A stretch of DNA of 10,139 nucleotides from Syntrophaceae bacterium UBA7544 (GTDB lineage Bacteria > Desulfobacterota > Syntrophia > Syntrophales > Smithellaceae), in contig DLME01000095.1 in the NCBI GenBank assembly GCA_002479215.1, positions 1 through 10,139 on the forward strand, given 5' to 3'. The translations under genes and the position numbers were made by a program. Positions 6,252 to 10,139 of this stretch are shown here, one piece after another. A model generated the notes under the pieces. That model saw nothing but the letters and a program-made list of their open reading frames with translations. It did not search any database and was not told the DNA's origin. Numbering within the stretch: the first letter of the stretch is position 1; every line of letters begins with the position of its first letter.

Positions 6252-6827
6252 ATGATATTTCGGCTCACATTAAAACTGGCTAAAAAAATAGGAATTGCTC
6301 CTTTGCCAACTATTTCACACGATGAGATCAGAAATCCCCTACTAGACTGGAACGCACACCTGTTCACAGTACAGCGTACCCAATATATCATTCTGGCAAA
6401 CACTGCATCATTATACTCAATGATCCTGCATGGGCGGGGGATTACCAACGACAAACAGTTTGTTCGAGAAGCATTGCACTGTATGAAAGAGTTTATGACA
6501 GTAGACGGGAATGAGGTCGTGTATGAAAATGTCATCGAACAAGAGAGTCAGAGAATATTCTTTTCTAAAATAGTTGATCGGCGAGTCTCGGGATCAATGA
6601 ACGACCTTATATTTCAGGCGAAGGTTTGTTTAAGTGATGGTCAAAAATCACCATTCGATGTTTCATTTCTGCTCAATGAATCTCCGATGTCATATTTGAA
6701 CTATAACCGTCCCAAAAGTGAATTCCAGAAATTGTATTTTAAAGACGGAGATTTACCAGGTAATAGGCAAAGGAAGAATAACGTGATTAGCATTAACGAC
6801 TATCGCCCGCAGAAAACAAAATTTTGA
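6252..6827 (+). CDS. DUF6933-type protein of unknown function
   Basis: A 191-residue soluble protein. The start MIFRLTLKLAKKIGI and the block DWNAHLFTVQRTQYIILANTASLYSMIL resemble the DUF6933 family as I remember it: a short basic N-terminus, then a strand pattern of the form W-x-A-x-L-x-x-x-x-R with later L-x-x-N-x-x-S/T-L. The function of that family is not known to me. I place the start at the ATG at 6252, with AAGG at 6239-6242 nine bases upstream. A TTG at 6234 would add six residues but lacks a proper ribosome-binding site. The C-terminal 25 residues (GNRQRKNNVISINDYRPQ) are polar and probably a flexible tail. It leads a run of four plus-strand small genes; the 134-base gap to the next one may hold its own weak promoter (TTGATT-17-ATTATT from 6824). 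Confidence 0.8.
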   Translation: MIFRLTLKLAKKIGIAPLPTISHDEIRNPLLDWNAHLFTVQRTQYIILANTASLYSMILHGRGITNDKQFVREALHCMKEFMTVDGNEVVYENVIEQESQRIFFSKIVDRRVSGSMNDLIFQAKVCLSDGQKSPFDVSFLLNESPMSYLNYNRPKSEFQKLYFKDGDLPGNRQRKNNVISINDYRPQKTKF

Positions 6828-6961
6828 TTATCGACCGAAAATAAAAATTATTAGACAGTAAAGGTGTTATCAGTAAAAGGAATTGCTGGAAGAAATGAAG
6901 AGAGTGCAGACTAAGCTACCGAAACCATGCAAATAATAAATTCCTATAAGGAGAACAAAAG

Positions 6962-7141
6962 ATGAAAAATGTAGAGATGAAAGTGGAAAACAATATCCTG
7001 ACTATTAAGGTTGATCTATCTAAAGAGTTTGGTCCTTCGTCGTCAGGAAAGACTATTATCATTGCATCAACGGAAGGGAATATTTCTGTTCCTGAGAAGG
7101 AAAGCATTAAGATAGGATTGAATGTTTATAAGAAGAAGTAA
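6962..7141 (+). CDS. 59-residue conserved-looking small protein, function unknown
   Basis: A short ORF with a strong AAGGAG (6948-6953) 8 bases before ATG. The product starts MKNVEMKVENNILTIKVDLS, continues with KEFGPSSSGKTIIIASTEGN (21-40) and ends IKIGLNVYKKK. The alternating hydrophobic pattern of the first and last parts predicts a small all-beta or alpha-beta protein, with a Gly/Ser-rich loop at 24-30. The loop superficially recalls a nucleotide-binding P-loop (GPSSSGKT) but lacks the preceding long strand and the rest of an NTPase, so I do not call ATP binding. I recall similar short hypothetical proteins in other bacteria and archaea but no characterised member. It lies 42 bases before the UPF0270 gene and is probably co-transcribed. 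Confidence 0.8.
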   Translation: MKNVEMKVENNILTIKVDLSKEFGPSSSGKTIIIASTEGNISVPEKESIKIGLNVYKKK

Positions 7142-7170
7142 GGCGGCATATTCATCAATTGCTTTTGCAT

Positions 7171-7174
7171 GGAG
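7171..7174 (+). promoter_or_regulatory. Ribosome-binding site that sets the UPF0270 start
   Basis: GGAG lies 9 bases before the ATG at 7184. The upstream ATG at 7169 would overlap this site and has no Shine-Dalgarno of its own, so translation most likely starts at 7184, giving the standard family N-terminus. Confidence 0.6.
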
Positions 7175-7183
7175 CAAATTAAA

Positions 7184-7435
7184 ATGTTGATCCATATAAT
7201 TCCAGTAAATAAACTCAGCTCTAAAGCCTTAAAAGGGGTTATAGAAGAATTTATTTCCAGAGATGGAACTGATTATGGTGCAATTGAGGCTTCCATGGAA
7301 ACAAATTTCAAACAGGTAAAATACAAACTTAAAGCCGGATCGGCAGTTCTTGTTTTTGATGATGAAACTGAAACCACCAATATATTTTTGGCTGATGATC
7401 CGATCTTAAAAAAGATTGATTCATTAACTGGGTGA
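7184..7435 (+). CDS. UPF0270 (YheU-like) family protein
   Basis: An 83-residue protein with the UPF0270 pattern: IPVNKLSSKALKGVIEEFISRDGTDYG (6-32), a charged helix (EASMETNFKQVKYKLKAG), and the closing strand AVLVFDDETETTNIFLADD (54-72). E. coli YheU shows the same order (IPWQDLSPETLENLIESF, REGTDYGE, GEAVLVWSELHETVNI). The family is widespread in gammaproteobacteria and scattered in others, and its molecular role is unknown. In E. coli the gene lies beside prkB/yheT, which are absent here. The length is slightly above the usual 70-80 residues because of a short C-terminal tail. The nearest promoter would be further upstream, so it probably shares a transcript with the 59-residue gene. Confidence 0.88.
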   Translation: MLIHIIPVNKLSSKALKGVIEEFISRDGTDYGAIEASMETNFKQVKYKLKAGSAVLVFDDETETTNIFLADDPILKKIDSLTG

Positions 7436-7503
7436 TCAAGAAACAAGAACACGTTTTGAATCTCGTCGCTGATTCATAATGGTCAATATGAGGAGATATA
7501 AAA

Positions 7504-7995
7504 ATGACCATGCCAATAATTATTAAAAACAAGCTGCTGTTATTTGCTTTGTTATTTTTAGTTTTTCTATCTACTACTGCCTGTACATGTTTTAAAAATT
7601 ACGGTAAATTCGTACCCGATGCTGATGTAACCGCTGCCTTTAATAAAGCTGAAATAAACCCCGATCTTAACTATTACATTACCGGTTCGGATACCTACCC
7701 GCGATCAATTCTGGGATTAAATAAAGCCTATATATTGGATTCCGATCTCTGGAAAAAAGTCGAATTAAAACCGGAAGAGCTAAGGGAACTTAGTACCCGA
7801 ATGCGGCAAAGGGCAATAATGCTTTGCCGCCGACAAGGAGAATTCGGGTTTGCTGTTCTCGATGAAAAAGGCAAGCAGATTGGTATTTGGTATTCCATAA
7901 TGGTCCCCGGCATCAGCATAAAGATGCTTGATGATCGGAAGGTAGTTATTTATCCACCGAATGATAGCAATTATATGTGTTATGATGATCAATAG
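7504..7995 (+). CDS. Putative outer/inner-membrane lipoprotein of unknown function
   Basis: A 163-residue protein with a clear export signal: basic start (KNK, 8-10), hydrophobic core LLLFALLFLVFL (11-22) and STTAC, with Cys27 as the likely lipidated residue. The box is not perfect (Thr at -3 instead of Leu). A second cysteine follows at 29. The mature part contains YYITGSDTYPRSILGLNKAY (57-76), LDSDLWKKVELKPEELREL (78-96), a predicted helix with RMRQRAIMLCRRQ, then FAVLDEKGKQIGIWYS (115-130) and VVIYPPN near the end. I recall uncharacterised lipoproteins with this layout but no known function. AGGAG lies 8 bases upstream of the ATG. It is the last gene of the plus-strand cluster, 68 bases after the UPF0270 gene. 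Confidence 0.85.
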   Translation: MTMPIIIKNKLLLFALLFLVFLSTTACTCFKNYGKFVPDADVTAAFNKAEINPDLNYYITGSDTYPRSILGLNKAYILDSDLWKKVELKPEELRELSTRMRQRAIMLCRRQGEFGFAVLDEKGKQIGIWYSIMVPGISIKMLDDRKVVIYPPNDSNYMCYDDQ

Positions 7996-8117
7996 TGAAA
8001 ATAAAGGCGGAATTTTGCTTGAATTGTTTTTTGGTGTGGTTGCACCAGATCGCAGATAAATCCGGCTCCCAGTAACATTTTGCATAACCTGCGTGTGCAA
8101 CTACCACCGCCAAAACT

Positions 8118-8169
8118 AAACCGCGTTTATTCTGCGTCACGCTGATGCTGTCGTTCAACGGTTTTTTTT
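8118..8169 (+). terminator. Possible rho-independent terminator of the plus-strand cluster
   Basis: AAACCG-cg-TT (8118-8127) can pair with AACGGTTT (8157-8164), with a 2-base bulge and a loop of about 29 bases that itself contains GCGTCACGC. The right arm runs into eight T residues (8162-8169). The loop is long and the site lies about 120 bases beyond the lipoprotein stop codon, so confidence is modest. Confidence 0.35.
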
Positions 8170-8206
8170 AACTTAAATTCCTTATGCTAGATGGTGTGGA
8201 GGCTGA

Positions 8207-8222
8207 GGGGGAAAAAACCCCC
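8207..8222. terminator. GGGGG-A6-CCCCC hairpin between convergent genes
   Basis: A perfect 5-bp G-C stem with a six-A loop (six T on the other strand) lies about 20 bases beyond the hydrolase stop codon, in the gap where the rightward cluster and the leftward hydrolase gene converge. It lacks a trailing T-run, so it may only stall transcription. Confidence 0.35.
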
Positions 8223-8240
8223 GCTAACCGATTATGCCCA

Positions 8241-9266
8241 TCATTTCTTTAATTGTCCTTTCAGAAAGCTCTCCATGGCTTGCCAGTAGGTATCGAATTG
8301 TTGTACTTGGGGCAGATGTCCCGCACCATCGATTTCTACAAGCTGACACATGGGAATTGCTGCCTTGGTCAGGCGTCCCAGTTCGGGATAGTTGCCCATC
8401 TTTTCTCTTACAATTGGAGGAACCCAAACCTTGCCTAATGCCGTCCTATCCGCTTGTCCAATGATCAAGAGAACAGGCATCTTCAGGTCCCCGAATTCAT
8501 AAAGCACCGGCTGAGTGAAGGCCATGTCAGTCGTGAGGGCAGACAGCCAGGCCATCCGGAGCCGGTCGGGACCTCTGATCCAGCCAGCTTGTATCTCGAC
8601 AAGGCTCTCAAATTCCGGCTTCCACGTTCCGCCAAAGTAGTTCTCCTTCATGTATGTGCGAACGGCTTCTGGAGTAGATTTGAGTTCACTGGCATAAAGT
8701 TCGTCAATCGTCTTGTAGGGGACCAACCTCTTCCAGTCCTCCAATCCAATTGGATTCACAAGAACGAGCCGTTCAACTCGCTCAGGAAACATCAAGGCGA
8801 ACCTTGTTGCCAGCATACCGCCAATGGAGTGACCCACCACGGAGACCTTTGGAACATGTAGACTATCCAGCAGAGCTTCTGTCTCCCTGGCAAGCTGTTG
8901 AAAGGTAAACTGGAAGTGGTGCGGCTTCGACGACTTTCCAAAGCCGATTTGATCCGGTACTATGGCCCGATATCCGCTGGATATCAGAGCTCGGATGGTT
9001 GGTTCCCAATAGGCACCACAAAAATTTTTGCCGTGAAGAAGGAGAACCACTTGACCATTTGCCTTCTCAGGGGCGACATCCATATATGCCATCCGTAGAG
9101 GCTGCCCCTGCGAGGAGAATGAAAAGCTCTTGACCTCAAAGGGATAGGTGTAACCCGATAGAGAAGCATCATAGACAGGGTATTGGTCAGTGGCGTTGCC
9201 CTGCCAACATGGCAAGAGTAGCGTTCCCAAGACTATCATAATAGGTAGACGGGCGGACTTTTTCAC
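8241..9266 (-). CDS. Exported alpha/beta-hydrolase fold enzyme
   Basis: A 341-residue hydrolase with a cleavable signal peptide (basic KK, hydrophobic [14 protein letters not shown], probable cleavage after GNA at residue 25), so it acts outside the cytoplasm. The fold motifs are complete: oxyanion-loop [13 protein letters not shown] (75-87), [13 protein letters not shown] (103-115), nucleophile elbow GHSIGG with Ser147, acid Asp273 in GQADRTA, and histidine His317 in GAGHLPQ. Spacing and the cap region (about 175-260) match non-peptidase esterase/epoxide-hydrolase-like members; the substrate cannot be told. Cys20 is preceded by Pro, so I reject lipidation. Translation starts at GTG (9264-9266), preceded by GGAGGT. 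The gene stands alone, converging on the lipoprotein gene, with a consensus-like promoter about 85-110 bases upstream. Confidence 0.92.
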   Translation of the reverse strand: MKKSARLPIMIVLGTLLLPCWQGNATDQYPVYDASLSGYTYPFEVKSFSFSSQGQPLRMAYMDVAPEKANGQVVLLLHGKNFCGAYWEPTIRALISSGYRAIVPDQIGFGKSSKPHHFQFTFQQLARETEALLDSLHVPKVSVVGHSIGGMLATRFALMFPERVERLVLVNPIGLEDWKRLVPYKTIDELYASELKSTPEAVRTYMKENYFGGTWKPEFESLVEIQAGWIRGPDRLRMAWLSALTTDMAFTQPVLYEFGDLKMPVLLIIGQADRTALGKVWVPPIVREKMGNYPELGRLTKAAIPMCQLVEIDGAGHLPQVQQFDTYWQAMESFLKGQLKK

Positions 9267-9271
9267 GGAAG

Positions 9272-9277
9272 ACCTCC
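9272..9277 (-). promoter_or_regulatory. Strong ribosome-binding site for the GTG-started hydrolase
   Basis: GGAGGT on the minus strand ends 5 bases before GTG at 9266-9264. No in-frame ATG lies nearby upstream of the signal peptide, and the next codons give a good signal sequence, so the GTG start is well supported. Confidence 0.7.
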
Positions 9278-9284
9278 TGCATGT

Positions 9285-9304
9285 CTAGCAAGACTGTATG
9301 CTAG
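9285..9304. promoter_or_regulatory. Inverted repeat in the hydrolase leader
   Basis: CTAGCA-AGACTGTA-TGCTAG has perfect 6-bp arms with an 8-base centre. It lies between the predicted promoter and the ribosome-binding site. It could be an operator or an mRNA hairpin just upstream of the Shine-Dalgarno. Confidence 0.4.
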
Positions 9305-9348
9305 CTCTCATATCTTCTTAGCCGAACAGTGTTTTTTATGTTTATTCC

Positions 9349-9377
9349 ATAAAATATCAAAGAAATGTCTATGTCAA
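9349..9377 (-). promoter_or_regulatory. Promoter of the alpha/beta-hydrolase gene
   Basis: The minus strand carries a perfect -35 TTGACA (9372-9377), 17 bases of spacer and TTTTAT (9349-9354) as a weaker -10. The -35 overlaps the stop codon of the doubtful 54-codon ORF. Confidence 0.5.
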
Positions 9378-9538
9378 GCTATCATTTCGTAATCCTGATA
9401 TAAATCCTTGATGTAATCTGTCAGTTTCCCAAACTCCATAGCATTTTTCTCCTGCTTGATATCTGGTTGATGCGGCCCCACAATAATTAAACTGATCCGC
9501 ATAAGATGTGGAGTTTTGCTTTTCTGTCCGTATAACAT
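9374..9538 (-). CDS. Doubtful 54-residue small ORF downstream of the baeRF-like gene
   Basis: A minus-strand frame open for 54 codons, starting 23 bases after the baeRF-like stop codon. It starts MLYGQKSKTPHLMRISLIIV and ends MEFGKLTDYIKDLYQDYEMIA. The longer start has no properly spaced Shine-Dalgarno. The internal ATG of the last 21 codons does (AGGAG, 9 bases away), so a 21-residue acidic, helix-forming peptide is the alternative. Composition looks protein-like (many Asp, Glu, Lys and Tyr in the tail) but no family is recognised. It could also be the decayed end of a longer gene. Competing frames are open here too (75 codons in another minus frame), which lowers confidence. Confidence 0.3.
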   Translation of the reverse strand: MLYGQKSKTPHLMRISLIIVGPHQPDIKQEKNAMEFGKLTDYIKDLYQDYEMIA

Positions 9539-9561
9539 TCCTTGGGATTTCTTGCCGACGG

Positions 9562-9966
9562 CTATTTTGCAAAGTACTGTCGAACTTTTGTCGCAATCTG
9601 GCGATCCGTCATCTTGTCAACTGTTTCAATGCCAACAATGTGTCCACCCAGTTTGCTTTTTTCAAGACGTTTCTTCAGTTCGCCCTTTGCCTCACCAGGA
9701 CCAAATATCAGAATGGATTCTGCATCACGAAGACACGCAATTACCGCCTCATAATAAATGTTGAGATGTCCCGTAAACGTTCTCTGGCGGCTATCATCTG
9801 CCGGTACTTTATGCGATTCATAGCGCCCATTAAGAGGCGAATCACCAGAACGTTGGAGCTGTTTCTCAGCCTTTGATACTATCAGTCGCGTCTCTTCCCC
9901 TTTATCCGTAACAGCCACGATAATAGCCTTCTTATGGTCGATCCACAAACCTACTTTTGTTCTCAT
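9562..9966 (-). CDS. Small baeRF / eRF1-domain-3-like protein
   Basis: A 134-residue protein. The N-terminal strands MRTKVGLWIDHKKAIIVAV (1-19) and the C-terminal half ILIFGPGEAKGELKKRLEKS (85-104) with GHIVGIETVDKMTDRQIATKV (108-128) resemble domain 3 of eRF1/Pelota (an L7Ae-like fold), as found in bacterial baeRF proteins and small 'translational machinery' annotated proteins. Residues 50-70 (YESHKVPADDSRQRTFTGHL) form a polar linker with a strikingly conserved look. The catalytic GGQ loop of release factors is absent, so peptide release is not expected; ribosome or RNA binding is possible but unproven. AAAGGAG lies 6 bases before the ATG, and TATAAT lies 37 bases further up, so it has its own promoter. 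The gene identity as protein-coding is firm; the family link is from memory. Confidence 0.85.
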   Translation of the reverse strand: MRTKVGLWIDHKKAIIVAVTDKGEETRLIVSKAEKQLQRSGDSPLNGRYESHKVPADDSRQRTFTGHLNIYYEAVIACLRDAESILIFGPGEAKGELKKRLEKSKLGGHIVGIETVDKMTDRQIATKVRQYFAK

Positions 9967-10002
9967 CGATTTCTCCTTTGTCGATTTGCTGCACCTGACT
10001 TA

Positions 10003-10008
10003 ATTATA
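10003..10008 (-). promoter_or_regulatory. -10 element of the baeRF-like gene
   Basis: A perfect TATAAT lies on the minus strand 36 bases before the start codon. The -35 at 17 bases (CTCGTT) is weak; TTGAGA fits better but is only 13 bases away. An activator may therefore be needed. Confidence 0.5.
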
Positions 10009-10060
10009 TTTTGGGGAGTCCTCTCAACGAGTTTAACCCTGAAAAGGCTCCACTATCTTA

Positions 10061-10090
10061 GGAATGAGGTTATGATTTCGACCTCATTCC
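10061..10090. repeat. Perfect 10-bp inverted repeat near the right edge
   Basis: GGAATGAGGT (10061-10070) and ACCTCATTCC (10081-10090) are exact inverse complements around a 10-base centre, upstream of the baeRF-like gene. Neither strand has a T-run after it. It could be an operator, a terminator of a gene beyond the window, or the end of a mobile element. No gene was found from 10009 to 10139. Confidence 0.6.
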
Positions 10091-10139
10091 CAGATTTCGG
10101 TTAAGGGGCCAGGTAGCGGAACGTTTACTTAAGCCCCCG

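Noticed and set aside
6077..6535. Minus-strand ORF of 152 codons
   Set aside because: Overlaps the DUF6933 gene in antisense; its composition is not protein-like and it lacks a Shine-Dalgarno, while the plus-strand gene has a family resemblance.
6962..7141. P-loop ATP-binding motif in the 59-residue protein (GPSSSGKT)
   Set aside because: Although it fits the Walker A pattern loosely, the protein is too short and lacks the surrounding strand, helix and Walker B of an NTPase.
7946..8158. Minus-strand ORF of 70 codons
   Set aside because: Overlaps the end of the lipoprotein gene, has no ribosome-binding site, and no recognised similarity.
8454..9098. Plus-strand ORFs of 66-135 codons across the hydrolase gene
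   Set aside because: They are antisense to a hydrolase gene with a complete catalytic triad.

Overview
The window holds ten well-supported protein genes, one of them cut by the left edge, plus one doubtful small ORF. There is no rRNA, tRNA or CRISPR array, and no transposase gene. Coding density, Shine-Dalgarno sequences and the families present mark it as a bacterial chromosome of moderate-to-low GC. The mix of a KdpD-type membrane sensor with PAS domains, a UPF0270 protein, a stand-alone release-factor-domain-3-like protein and a PsiE homologue looks like a Gram-negative proteobacterium. A deltaproteobacterial (Desulfobacterota-like) host is my best guess, made from memory of these families and not tested.

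Left part, minus strand (1-2600). The N-terminal 504 residues of a membrane-bound multi-PAS signalling protein run off the left edge. They are followed by a mostly empty 472-base gap. Next comes a single gene for an isoprenylcysteine-carboxyl-methyltransferase-like membrane protein, which lies in a visibly more GC-rich patch and may have been acquired.

Middle part, minus strand (2900-6000). A PlsC-type acyltransferase and an Atg22/UMF1-type major facilitator transporter form a tight two-gene operon with an 8-base gap. Upstream on the same strand is a PsiE-family membrane protein. Its promoter carries a near-consensus Pho box 10 bases upstream of a good -10 element, the arrangement seen in PhoB-activated promoters. 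This region is the most interesting one. It suggests phosphate-controlled membrane-envelope functions, with the transporter and acyltransferase perhaps working as a lysophospholipid uptake and re-acylation pair comparable to LplT-Aas.

Plus-strand cluster (6250-8000). Four small co-directional genes follow: a DUF6933-type protein, a 59-residue unknown, a UPF0270 (YheU-like) protein and a probable lipoprotein. All have usable ribosome-binding sites. None has a known function.

Right part, minus strand (8200-10139). An exported alpha/beta hydrolase with an intact catalytic triad starts with GTG behind a strong Shine-Dalgarno. Upstream lies a baeRF/eRF1-domain-3-like small protein with its own -10 element, with a doubtful 54-codon ORF between them. 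The last 130 bases carry a perfect 10-bp inverted repeat of unknown purpose. Two intergenic regions share an unexplained 29-bp near-identical repeat.
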